Assembly (NCBI GenBank): GCA_026647565.1 | Contig: JAPKGU010000009.1 | Location: 1-47,539, forward strand | Length of the DNA: 47,539 nt | Reading direction: 5' to 3' | Origin: Phycisphaerales bacterium | Lineage (GTDB): Bacteria; Planctomycetota; Phycisphaerae; Phycisphaerales; UBA1924 | Shown: positions 1 to 9,024 of the stretch, in pieces | How the letters are laid out: the number at the start of each line of letters is the position of its first letter | How positions within the stretch are numbered: position 1 is the first letter of the stretch | The notes under the pieces: model-generated | Told to the model about the DNA's origin: nothing | Database searches by the model: none | The model's input: the letters and a program-made list of their open reading frames with translations, nothing else | Made by a program: the position numbers and the translations under genes

Positions 1-345
1 CGTTTGGGGTGGCGTTCGGGATTGCGGTCAAGCAGCGGCAACACCAACAAAAAGAACACGAACGCGCCGTTGCCCAACACGCCCAGCCAGCCCGGCACAT
101 ATTTCAAGCTTTGATAAACCGGCAAAAAATACCATTCCGGCTTGATGCCTTCGGGCGTGACCAGCGGATTCGCGGCTTGCCCGAGATGCGGTTTGACGGT
201 GAAGGCAACGATGACGAGCAGCGCAAGCACGCTGTACGCGACGAGCGCTTCTTTTTTGAAATGATCGGGATAATAAGGCCGGGCGCCCGCCGCGCGCAAT
301 TGTTCGTCGTCCGGCTGCGGCTGATCCGTGCGCGTGAGCGGCGCG
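1..345 (-). CDS. Cytochrome b/b6 C-terminal domain, partial (runs off left edge; 5' limit unclear)
   Basis: Hand translation of the minus strand: PDDEQLRAAGARPYYPDHFKKEALVAYSVLALLVIVAFTVKPHLGQAANPLVTPEGIKPEWYFLPVYQSLKYVPGWLGVLGNGAFVFFLLVLPLLDRNPERHPK. This contains the cytochrome b hallmark 'P-E-W-Y-F-L-P-x-Y/F' segment and TM helices. Not in the supplied ORF list because it has no stop inside the window. Confidence 0.85.
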
Positions 346-2283
346 ATGCGGCCGCGCGTGGCGACAGGCCTCGACAAGGTGGCGACGAGACTCTCCGCTC
401 GTCTGAGGAATCGGCGCACGGCGCTGGCATTCCTTCTCGCGGAGGCGGGGCGGGTGGACGCGCTGGCGCCGGAGATCCGGGGTCACTCCGAGGCCGCGCT
501 GGACGAGTCCGTCCGCGAGGTGCGTGAGTCCATGGTGCGCGGCGCGCGCGACGACGCGACCCTTCGGCGGGCCATGGCCCTGATCCGCGAGGTCGCGCGA
601 AGGGAGACCGGGGAGGAGGCGTTCCTCGTCCAGCTGGCGGGCGCCCTCGGGCTTGTGCACGGGCGGATCGTCGAGATGAAGACGGGCGAGGGCAAGACGC
701 TCACGGGGTCGATCGCGGCCCCGATCATCGCGTGGCAGCGCCGGCACCTGCATGTCTTCACGGTCAACGATTATCTGGCCAGGCGCGACGCGCACTCGCG
801 CGAGGGGATCTATCGGCGCTGCGGCGTCTCCGTCGGCGCGATCGTGCAGGAGATGCAGCCCTCGGAGCGAGCGTCGGTGTATGCCCGGGCGGTGGTCTAC
901 GGCACGCCGAAGCAGATCACGGCGGACTGGCTCCGGGATCAGATCCGGACGGGGCCGCTCACGTCCGCGTGGGAGGGGCGGCGTCTGTTCGCGGGATTTG
1001 CAGAAGGCGTGGGGGGGGACGGCGCGGGAGGTCCGCTCGTGCCCGGCCTTCGGGCGGCGCTCGTGGACGAGGCCGACGCGGTGCTGATCGACGAGGGCGT
1101 GGTGCCGTTGATCATCGCGCGCTCGCGCCACGAGGACGAGATGGCGCCGATCTACAAACAGGCCGATGCGCTGGCGTCGAAGCTGGACGAGGGGCCGGAT
1201 TACAAGATCGATTACCTGAGACGCAAGTCGGAGCTGCGTCGGCGCGGCGAGCATCGGCTCGAGGAGATGTTCAAGCAGCTTGATGATCCGATCTGGCGTG
1301 CCACGCGCCGCGCGAAGGAACTGGTCCGCACGGCACTGGTCGCGCGTCACTGCTATCTCCCCGGACAGCAGTACCAGATCGTGGACGGACGCGTCGTGAT
1401 CGTGGACGAGTTCACCGGCAGATTCCTCGCGGATCGCTCCTGGGAGCACGGGCTCCATCAGGCCGTCGAGGCCAAGGAAGGGCTGGAGGTCACGGCCGAT
1501 CGCGAGACGCTGGCGCGAATGTCGTTCCAGCGGTTCTTCCGGAGTTACCCGTTCCTCGCGGGCATGACCGGGACCGCGGCGGACGCGACGGTCGAGATGG
1601 AACAGGTCTACGCACGCCCGGTCACCATCGTTCCGACCAACCGCCCGGTGATCCGCGAGCAGTGGCCGATGCGGGTCTTCCGCTCCGCGGAGCACAAGTG
1701 GGCCGAGATCGCGGCATCGATCGAGCGGGTTCATGCGCAGGGCCGCCCCATCCTTGTCGGCACTCGCTCCATCGCGGCATCGGAGCACATCGCCGAGCGG
1801 CTCGCGGCACGCGGGCTGGAGCATCGCGTGCTCAACGCCAACTTCGACAAGGAAGAGGCGACCTTGATCGCGCAGGCCGGTCGCGCCGGCGCCATCACCG
1901 TCGCGACCAACATGGCGGGCCGCGGCACGGACATCCTGCTCGACGATCGCGCCCGCGAGGCGGGCGGCCTGCACGTGATCCTCACCGAGGTGCACGGCGC
2001 CCGGCGCGTCGACCTCCAGTTCATCGGGCGAGCCGGACGCCAGGGCGACCCCGGATCGGCTCAGGTCTTCTGCTCGCTGGAGGACGAGCTGGTCGCGCAG
2101 CACGCGTCAAAGCTCGCGGCGACGCTGAAGGCAACGGGCACGGGGGACGAGATCGGCCAGAACCCTCTCGTCCGGCGACTGGTGCGGCTCTCGCAGGCGC
2201 GAGCCGAGAAGCGGGCCCGCATCATGCGAGCGGGGGTGCTCAGGCAGGACGACTGGGTGGAGAAGCACTTGCCGGGGATGTGA
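328..2283 (+). CDS. SecA-like preprotein translocase ATPase, short form (start 328 or ATG 346)
   Basis: Walker A 'EMKTGEGKTL', 'VFTVNDYLARRD', 'DEADAVLIDEG', 'VDGRVVIVDEFTGR', 'GMTGTA', 'NMAGRGTDILL', 'QFIGRAGRQGDPGSA..F.SLEDEL'. 651 aa, ending about 70 aa after SLEDEL. Confidence 0.92.
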   Translation: MRVSGAMRPRVATGLDKVATRLSARLRNRRTALAFLLAEAGRVDALAPEIRGHSEAALDESVREVRESMVRGARDDATLRRAMALIREVARRETGEEAFLVQLAGALGLVHGRIVEMKTGEGKTLTGSIAAPIIAWQRRHLHVFTVNDYLARRDAHSREGIYRRCGVSVGAIVQEMQPSERASVYARAVVYGTPKQITADWLRDQIRTGPLTSAWEGRRLFAGFAEGVGGDGAGGPLVPGLRAALVDEADAVLIDEGVVPLIIARSRHEDEMAPIYKQADALASKLDEGPDYKIDYLRRKSELRRRGEHRLEEMFKQLDDPIWRATRRAKELVRTALVARHCYLPGQQYQIVDGRVVIVDEFTGRFLADRSWEHGLHQAVEAKEGLEVTADRETLARMSFQRFFRSYPFLAGMTGTAADATVEMEQVYARPVTIVPTNRPVIREQWPMRVFRSAEHKWAEIAASIERVHAQGRPILVGTRSIAASEHIAERLAARGLEHRVLNANFDKEEATLIAQAGRAGAITVATNMAGRGTDILLDDRAREAGGLHVILTEVHGARRVDLQFIGRAGRQGDPGSAQVFCSLEDELVAQHASKLAATLKATGTGDEIGQNPLVRRLVRLSQARAEKRARIMRAGVLRQDDWVEKHLPGM

Positions 2284-2410
2284 GGGGATCGGCGCAAGGC
2301 TCAAGGTCTCCGGAGCGAGAGAGCGGAGTTGCGTTTCGCAGCAAGTCCATGCGAGAATGCGCGCCGGCACGGGGCGGGCTGGTCTTGCTCGATGTGCCGG
2401 GAGGTGCTCC

Positions 2411-3850
2411 ATGGGATCAGGTCTGCGGATTCTCGCACGGGCTCGTGTGTGGGCGGTCGCGATATCGGCTTGTGCGATGCTCGCGCCGGTGCGGAACGGT
2501 GGCGCCTCTGCGCAGGGCCTCAAGGTCTGGTTCGGCAACCTGCACGCCCACACCAGTTACAGCGACGGCTCCGGCACGCCCGCGATGGCCTTCGACCACG
2601 CGCGTCTGCGGGGCCTGGATTTCATGGCCGTCACCGAGCACAACCACAAGGACGCGGAACGCGGCATCGACAACCGGGACCGTCGCAAGGACGGCGTGAT
2701 GATCGCGCGCGAGCCGGCGCTCTACAACGGCGCGCCCTCCAACGGAGAGGCCTCGCTTGTGGATGCGGCTCTCGCGGCGTCGGTGCCGGGGGAGTTCGTG
2801 GCGCTGTACGGGCAGGAGTTCAGCGCGATCAGCCGCGGCAACCACGTGAACGTCTTTGAGGTGGGGAGCGTGATCCCCGCTGCGAACGGGGCCTTCGATG
2901 AGCTTGTCGGCTGGCTCGGCGCAAACCCGGACTCGCGCGGGTCGGCGCCGATCGTTCAGCTCAACCACCCCAGCTCTCAGTTCCGGCGGACGAACGAGTA
3001 TGGCCGCGACGACTTCGGGGGCGATGAGGCGTGGGTGCGGGAGATGGGGCGTCACGCGGCCCTGATCGAGATCATCTGCGGCCCGGGACTGAATCCCGGC
3101 GTGGGCGTCGCGCACGATCGAGCGGCCGAGGTCGATTACGTCCACTATCTGAACATGGGTTTCCGCGTCGCGCCAACGGCGAACCAGGACAACCATTACT
3201 ACAACTGGGGCGACGCGACGAGCGCGCGGACGGGCGTGATCGCGCCGGAGCTTACGCGCGAGTCGATCCTCGACGCGATGCGTGCCAGGCACGTCTACGC
3301 GACGACGGACCCGAACCTGCGTGTGATCGCGAGGGTGAACGGGAAGTTGTGCGGCGATGCGATTCCCGTTCCCCAGAGCGGCTCCGAGCTCGACATCACG
3401 ATCGAGATCTCGGACGACGACGAGCCGAACGCCGAGTACCAGGTCGAGGTCTTCGGCGATCCTTCTCCCGGAGGGGACGTCGCGTCGACCATCGAGTTCA
3501 AGGACCTCGGAACGGGCAACGGCACGCACCGCGTGGAGGGGATCGCCGCGACGGGGGCGCATCAGTACGTCTTCTTCCGAATCTACCAGCGTGTGGGCGA
3601 TGATGACGGCGAGGATGCTCGGGGGGACAGCGTGTGGACCGCACCGGTGTGGATGGATCCGACGGTGACCGATGACGGTGGCGGACCGGGGCCGGCGCCC
3701 GTGAACACGTCGATCGTGGCGTCGAAGAACTCACGGATCTACCACGTTGATGCGTCGTGCAGCGGCGCGCGGGCGATCAAGGAGAGCAACAAGCTGTTCG
3801 GTGATGATGCCACGCGGGGAAGGACGCCGCACGAGGGGTGTCCGAGGTAG
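2411..3850 (+). CDS. Secreted PHP-domain metallo-hydrolase-like protein with C-terminal Ada-like 'SKNSRIYHxxxxC' domain
   Basis: Signal peptide; PHP motifs 'GNLHAHTSYSDGSGTP', 'MAVTEHNH', 'NHPSS'; C-terminal 'VASKNSRIYHVDASCSGARAIKESN...GRTPHEGCPR'. Confidence 0.8.
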   Translation: MGSGLRILARARVWAVAISACAMLAPVRNGGASAQGLKVWFGNLHAHTSYSDGSGTPAMAFDHARLRGLDFMAVTEHNHKDAERGIDNRDRRKDGVMIAREPALYNGAPSNGEASLVDAALAASVPGEFVALYGQEFSAISRGNHVNVFEVGSVIPAANGAFDELVGWLGANPDSRGSAPIVQLNHPSSQFRRTNEYGRDDFGGDEAWVREMGRHAALIEIICGPGLNPGVGVAHDRAAEVDYVHYLNMGFRVAPTANQDNHYYNWGDATSARTGVIAPELTRESILDAMRARHVYATTDPNLRVIARVNGKLCGDAIPVPQSGSELDITIEISDDDEPNAEYQVEVFGDPSPGGDVASTIEFKDLGTGNGTHRVEGIAATGAHQYVFFRIYQRVGDDDGEDARGDSVWTAPVWMDPTVTDDGGGPGPAPVNTSIVASKNSRIYHVDASCSGARAIKESNKLFGDDATRGRTPHEGCPR

Positions 3851-4013
3851 GCGGAGAAAAGGAATGGAAAGCGGCGGGCATGTCGGTCGCTTTCGTGTCT
3901 TACCTAACAGCGCAAGTCGCGAGGCGAGCGAGCCGCGAGGTGTGTAAACTGGCAGTTGATCCCTATGCGCGGAAAGAGCGCAAGAGGTCGCCTCATTGCG
4001 AACGGGAGGAATC

Positions 4014-4880
4014 ATGCTGAAACTGTGTCTGACGTTCATAGTTGCGATTTAAGCAAGCGTGGTCTACGCCCAACCGGGTGGTGGAAGCGGCACTCCGAGT
4101 GGTTCGGGAGGGACGCCACAGTATGATCCGCACGCGGATACGCGATTCTACTGCGGGCATCTGGCTGTCGAACATGTCTCGACAGAAGCGTTCGGGTGGT
4201 ACGACATGTCTGCGTCTGTGGATCTTCGGATCACAGAGCCGATCGTTGCCGGTGATGAGAGCGCAACGGGTGTGAACTCGATCGCGCAGTCGTTCAGTAT
4301 CCACTTCACCTCGCTCGTCGCCATCGACCCAGACAATCAGGCGCCAAGGCGCTTGGCATGGGCATGGAGCGGGCTCTTTGAAGGTCCCTTCGGGGACTAT
4401 CCGTGCTATGGCTTGATGGTTCAAGACGAGGACACACTCTGGTGCCTTCCAACTGTCGTCTTTCGGAACGGAGCCACGGCGAACGATCTTTATGAGTTCG
4501 TGAGCGATATGCAGTCGCGAGCCCTGTGTGCTCTCGACGAGATCGCGATGTTCACGAGGGATCAGAATCTGATTGAATACGAAGCGTGCAGCAATGAGGG
4601 CGAGACGTTCTGTGAGGTCGCACTGATAGGCGTCGGTGTGCCTGCCCTAGTTGCCTGCTATGCGGGCGGTCCGCCGGGGTGCCTTGCAGGAGGCGCGGCC
4701 ATACTTGGCATTGGCATCATGCATGAGCTCTGGAAGTACAACATGAAGAACGAGTGGGAACGATCAATGCAGCAGTTGTGTCTTGAGTCACAGTGGCGAA
4801 GGGATCATCCGAGTGGTCCGCCTCCTCCTTCCTCTCAGGGAGAGTTTGAGTGCCAGGAGCCTGTGTCGTTTCCTTGGTAA
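4014..4880 (+). pseudogene. Hypothetical secreted protein; signal peptide interrupted by in-frame TAA at 4050-4052 (remaining ORF 4059-4880)
   Basis: ATG at 4014 preceded by 'gggagga'; the frame reads MLKLCLTFIVAI*ASVVYAQPGGGSG..., continuous with ORF 4059..4880. Confidence 0.55.
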
Positions 4881-4923
4881 TGACGCTTGCCTAGCAAAGT
4901 GATAACGAACTCGGAGGCGGGAC

Positions 4924-5106
4924 GTGTTTAGAACGATCTGGATCGCAATGATGGGCCTGCTTGTGGTGATGCTCATCGCCAAGGTTGCGCGGAATCGAGC
5001 CGAAGGTGTACCGGTCTTTGAATGCAAGAGCCGATCCGAACGGATCTACGTGATCGTGATGGGCTTATTCGCGACGGTCCTGCTCATCGGGCTCGCGATA
5101 CAATGA
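4924..5106 (+). CDS. Small two-TM hypothetical membrane protein (60 aa)
   Basis: GTG start with 'ggaggcggg' upstream; two hydrophobic segments (IWIAMMGLLVVMLIAKV, IYVIVMGLFATVLLIGLAI). Confidence 0.5.
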   Translation: MFRTIWIAMMGLLVVMLIAKVARNRAEGVPVFECKSRSERIYVIVMGLFATVLLIGLAIQ

Positions 5107-5175
5107 CCTAATTGTGCCTGCACAGAGCGTTATTGGGACCCATCGCCAGGAACGGCAACCAACGGTGCGATACAG

Positions 5176-5210
5176 CGGGCCACCTGTGTTTGAACAGTGG
5201 CCCGTTTCTT
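5176..5210 (+). terminator. Rho-independent-terminator-like hairpin
   Basis: CGGGCCAC(C)TGT-gtttga-ACAGTGGCCCG, with one bulged base, followed by TTTCTT; just downstream of the ORF ending at 5106. Confidence 0.65.
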
Positions 5211-5228
5211 GCGCCGACTCTGGGCCGC

Positions 5229-6569
5229 CTACTTCAACAACCGCTCCAGATAGTGGATATCCACGCCGCCCTTGCGGAAGTCGGCGTTCTCCATCAGGCG
5301 CTGGTGGAGCGGGATGGTGGTCTTGATCGGGCCGACGTTGAACTCGCGGAGGGCGCGGGCCATGCGATTCATGCACTGCTCGCGATCGTCGGCGTGGACG
5401 ATCAGCTTGCCGATCATGGAGTCGTAGTTCGGCGGCACCGTGTACCCGGTGACGACGTGCGAGTCGAGGCGCACGCCCGGGCCGCCCGGCGGCTCAAAGG
5501 TCGTGATGCGTCCGGCGCAGGGCATGAAGTTCTTGTCGGGGTCCTCGGCGTTGATGCGGCACTCCATCGCGTGTCCGCGGATCTCGATGTCCTTCTGCTT
5601 GTAAGGCAGCGGCTCGCCGGCCGCGACGAGGATGGACATCTTGACAATGTCGACACCCGTGATCATCTCTGTGACCGGGTGCTCGACCTGCACGCGCGTG
5701 TTCACTTCGAGCATGTAGAAGTTCTGCTTGCCGTCCATCAGGAACTCGACGGTGGCGGCGCCCGAGTACTCCGCGGCCTTGATGAGCCGCGCCGCGGCCT
5801 CGCACGTCGCATCGCGCCTCTTGCGGTCGATCAGTGGGCCGGGGGCCTCTTCGATGAGCTTCTGGTGGCGGCGCTGCGTCGAGCAGTCGCGTTCGAAAAG
5901 GTGGATGGCGTGCCCATGCTTGTCGCCGAGGCACTGGACCTCGACGTGGCGGGCATGCTCCAGGAACTTCTCGATGAAGACCGCGCCGTTGCCGAAGGCG
6001 GCGAGGGCCTCCTGGCTGGCGATGCGGAGGTTGGTTCGCAGGGTCGCCTCGTTGTGGCAGACCTTCATGCCGCGCCCGCCGCCGCCGGCGGAGGCCTTGA
6101 TGATGACCGGATAGCCGATCTCGGAGGCGACCTTGACGGCCTCTTCCTCGTCCTCGATCGCGCCCTCCGAGCCGGGGAAGATCGGAACCTTCGCGGCCTT
6201 GGCCGTCCGCTTGCACTCGACCTTGTCACCGAGCTTGGCCATCGCCTCGGGCGAGGGGCCGATGAACTCGATCTTGCAGTCGCGGCAGATCTGTGCGAAG
6301 TCGGCGCGCTCCGAGAGGAAGCCGTAGCCGGGGTGGATCGCGTCGACGTCGGCGATCTCTGCCGCGGCGATGATCTTGGGGATGTTGATGTACGACTCGC
6401 GGGCCGGGGGCGGGCCGATGCAGATGGCTCGGTCGGCGAGCTTGAGGTAAGGGGCGTCCTTGTCGGCGGTGGAGTACACGCAGACGGCCTCGACGCCGAG
6501 CTCGCGGCAGGCGCGGATGATGCGGAGGGCGATCTCGCCGCGATTTGCTATCAAGATGCGACGGAACAT
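5229..6569 (-). CDS. accC: Acetyl-CoA carboxylase biotin carboxylase subunit
   Basis: MFRRILIANRGEIALRIIRACRELGVEAV...; 'IIKASAGGGGRGMKV'; 'MLEVNTRVQVEHPVTEM'; full length 446 aa. Confidence 0.97.
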   Translation of the reverse strand: MFRRILIANRGEIALRIIRACRELGVEAVCVYSTADKDAPYLKLADRAICIGPPPARESYINIPKIIAAAEIADVDAIHPGYGFLSERADFAQICRDCKIEFIGPSPEAMAKLGDKVECKRTAKAAKVPIFPGSEGAIEDEEEAVKVASEIGYPVIIKASAGGGGRGMKVCHNEATLRTNLRIASQEALAAFGNGAVFIEKFLEHARHVEVQCLGDKHGHAIHLFERDCSTQRRHQKLIEEAPGPLIDRKRRDATCEAAARLIKAAEYSGAATVEFLMDGKQNFYMLEVNTRVQVEHPVTEMITGVDIVKMSILVAAGEPLPYKQKDIEIRGHAMECRINAEDPDKNFMPCAGRITTFEPPGGPGVRLDSHVVTGYTVPPNYDSMIGKLIVHADDREQCMNRMARALREFNVGPIKTTIPLHQRLMENADFRKGGVDIHYLERLLK

Positions 6570-6597
6570 GGACGCTCCAGGGCAAGAAATGCAAAGG

Positions 6598-6732
6598 CAT
6601 TCACCACAGAGGACACAGAGAGCACAGAGAAGAGAAGAAGGGGAACGGATTGAGGGGGAAGTACCGAACAGAGACTATTGGATGGAAAGATTGTGCCTTT
6701 CTCCGTGTGCTCCGAGCTTTCCGTGGTGAATG
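6598..6732. repeat. Inverted-repeat element (MITE-like) between accB and accC
   Basis: Left arm 6598 CATTCACCACAGAGGACACAGAGAGCACAGAG; right arm 6701-6732 CTCCGTGTGCTCCGAGCTTTCCGTGGTGAATG. Outermost 10 bp are perfect inverted repeats and about 23/32 match over the arms (counted by hand). Confidence 0.75.
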
Positions 6733-6735
6733 TCT

Positions 6736-7200
6736 TCAGGGCTTGACGAGAAAGAGCTTCTGCCCGAACTCGACGGCGTCGCCGTTCTTGACCAGCACGC
6801 GCTCGACGGTTCCGGAGACCTCGGACTTGATCTCGTTGAAGACCTTCATCGCCTCAACGAGGCAGACGACCGAGCCGGGGCCCACCTGCGAGCCGACCTT
6901 CGCGAAGGGGGGGGAGTCCGGGTTCGAGGCGGAATAGAACGTGCCCACCATCGGGGACTCGATCGCGACGAGACCCGCATCAGAGGCAGGAGCTGCCGCG
7001 GCACCCGGTGCGGCGCCGCCGGAGCCGGGAGCGCCCGACGGCATCGCCATCGGCATCATCATCTGGGGTGCCATCATCGGGACACCCGAATGACCCCGCT
7101 TGAGGACCACGGTTTCTTCGCCGTCTCTGAGCTCGAGTTCGGTGAGACCGTTCTCGGTCATCATCTGAACGAGTTCGGTCAACTTCTTCATGTCCATCAT
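6736..7200 (-). CDS. accB: Acetyl-CoA carboxylase biotin carboxyl carrier protein
   Basis: MMDMKKLTELVQMMTENGLTELELRDGEETVVLKRG...; biotinyl motif 'CLVEAMKVFNEI'; Ala/Pro/Gly-rich linker. Confidence 0.95.
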   Translation of the reverse strand: MMDMKKLTELVQMMTENGLTELELRDGEETVVLKRGHSGVPMMAPQMMMPMAMPSGAPGSGGAAPGAAAAPASDAGLVAIESPMVGTFYSASNPDSPPFAKVGSQVGPGSVVCLVEAMKVFNEIKSEVSGTVERVLVKNGDAVEFGQKLFLVKP

Positions 7201-7349
7201 GGGTGGGGGTCCGCGAGAATCGCACGGATACCGAACGGTTACGCCACGCTCGGGCCGGTCGGAAGCGGCGCATGATACGCGAAGGGGGCCGGAGCGGCGA
7301 ACACCGGACAACCCCCCAATCGGAGCCGCCGATCCGTAGACTCACCCCC

Positions 7350-9023
7350 ATGCGCGAGTGTCGTGTCGAGCGCCGGAGCGAGGAGCGTACGGGAGTTCAA
7401 CGCCCAACCGTGTTCGTTCGCGTGGTGAACACAGCAATCTGGGTTTGCGCGGCCGCACTCGTCGGTCCGATCCTGATCGGCTCTTTCGGCGGCATGCTCA
7501 GGCACCCCGGGGCGATGTCAGACCCCGGCGCCCCGGGGGCGGGGATCGCGGTTTCGACGGGTCCGCTCCTCCTAAATACCACGTTGGTCGCCGTTGCGGT
7601 CGGAGTCGTCGCGGCCGCGATCGGAACGATTGTCGCGTGGTCGCTGCCGCGTCGATTGCCGGCGTCTGTGGTTGCGATCGGGGCCCTGCCCCTGGTGATG
7701 CCTCCATACCTGGCGTACGCGGGGTGGGGCGTGCTGCGGTCGCCCGGCTGGGCGATCGGCGACTGGATCAGTGCGCAGCCGGGAGCGCGGGCCGGCGAGC
7801 TCAGCTACGCCTTCGGGGTCGGGCTTGCCGTGCTCGGGCTCGCGCTCTGGGCTTGGCCTCTGGCGGCGCTGATCGTCGGCGCATCGGTCCGGCGCATCGA
7901 CGCGGACCTCCGGACGATGATGGATCACGAGTTGCGTGGGCCTCTCGCGGGGGCGCTGATCCGGGTGCGGCTGGTGGCCCCGGCGATCGGAGCGGCGTTG
8001 CTGGTCGTGGGTCTGCTCGTGTGCGGGACGGCCGTGCCCCTTCACCTTGCCAACGTCCCGACGCTGGCGATCAACGTCTGGCTGATGCTGGATCGCTCGG
8101 CGCCGGAGCAGGCGTGGAGGGCGCACGCCGCGGCGTGGCCCCTCTACACCCTGGCGGTGGTGGCGGGCTGGTGGCTCGGCGGGCGGCTCTCGGCGTGGAG
8201 TCTTGGGGAGCGTGTGAACGCGCCCGAGCGTCGGGCACATGGGCGCGGCGCCGGACTTGCCGTGGTCGCGTGCGTGGTGGGTGCGTCCTTCGTCGCGCCG
8301 GCGGTCCTTATGGTGATGACCATCCGCGAGCGCCGGTCGATCTTTCAGTTCTGGACGATCAGCGGGGAGGCGGTCGCGCACGGGGCGCTGGTGGCGTCCA
8401 TCACGGGTCTCGTCGTTGCGCTCGTGGCGATTGCCGTGTCAGTCTCGCTCGGCGCGCGGAGAGAGGGCATGAAGCCGGTGCCGGCGGGCGCGTGGGCGAC
8501 GCGCCTCTTGCTGATGCTCGGGCTGGCTCCCGGCGTTCTGATCGGGTCTGGGCTGGTCTCGGGGTGGAACCGGATCGATCCATCTGGGGCGATCGCCTCA
8601 TCGATCGTGATCGAGGTGCTCGCACACCTTGCGCGTTTCGGTTGGATCGGTGCGGTGGGCGGCTGTCTCTTGGTTCGTCTGGAGCACCCGTCGTTGCGAG
8701 ATCTGCGTCGATCGGAGGGAGGGGACTCGGCCCTGGGGTACCTTCGGAGCCGGTGTGTGCTCGACGCGCCGGTGCTGGCTGCGGTCGGGCTGTGTGCGGC
8801 GTTCCTCTCCATGACCGAGATCGAGGCCTCGGTCGTCGTGGCTGTTCCGGGGCCGGGCAATCTCGCTCGCCAGATCCTCAACAACCTGCACTTTGCCAGG
8901 AATGAGGAACTCTCGGCATCGGCGGTGTGGATCGTGGCCTCCGGGCTTGGCGTGGTGCTGTCGGTCGCGACGCTGGGACTGGTCAGGGCGCGGACCCAGC
9001 GCGCCGCCCCGAATTCTCCGTAA
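7350..9023 (+). CDS. ABC transporter permease (two-domain, iron(III)/thiamine-type topology)
   Basis: Multi-TM protein of ~557 aa with two related halves; C-terminal 'MTEIEASVVVAVPGPGNLARQILNNLHFARNEELSA' resembles FbpB/ThiP-type permeases. Confidence 0.6.
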   Translation: MRECRVERRSEERTGVQRPTVFVRVVNTAIWVCAAALVGPILIGSFGGMLRHPGAMSDPGAPGAGIAVSTGPLLLNTTLVAVAVGVVAAAIGTIVAWSLPRRLPASVVAIGALPLVMPPYLAYAGWGVLRSPGWAIGDWISAQPGARAGELSYAFGVGLAVLGLALWAWPLAALIVGASVRRIDADLRTMMDHELRGPLAGALIRVRLVAPAIGAALLVVGLLVCGTAVPLHLANVPTLAINVWLMLDRSAPEQAWRAHAAAWPLYTLAVVAGWWLGGRLSAWSLGERVNAPERRAHGRGAGLAVVACVVGASFVAPAVLMVMTIRERRSIFQFWTISGEAVAHGALVASITGLVVALVAIAVSVSLGARREGMKPVPAGAWATRLLLMLGLAPGVLIGSGLVSGWNRIDPSGAIASSIVIEVLAHLARFGWIGAVGGCLLVRLEHPSLRDLRRSEGGDSALGYLRSRCVLDAPVLAAVGLCAAFLSMTEIEASVVVAVPGPGNLARQILNNLHFARNEELSASAVWIVASGLGVVLSVATLGLVRARTQRAAPNSP

Positions 9024-9024
9024 G

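Noticed and set aside
28-2103. 691-aa minus-strand ORF
   Set aside because: Shadow of secA; crosses the cytochrome b region in the wrong frame.
5112-6653. 513-aa plus-strand ORF
   Set aside because: Exact antisense of accC; composition typical of a GC-rich shadow frame.
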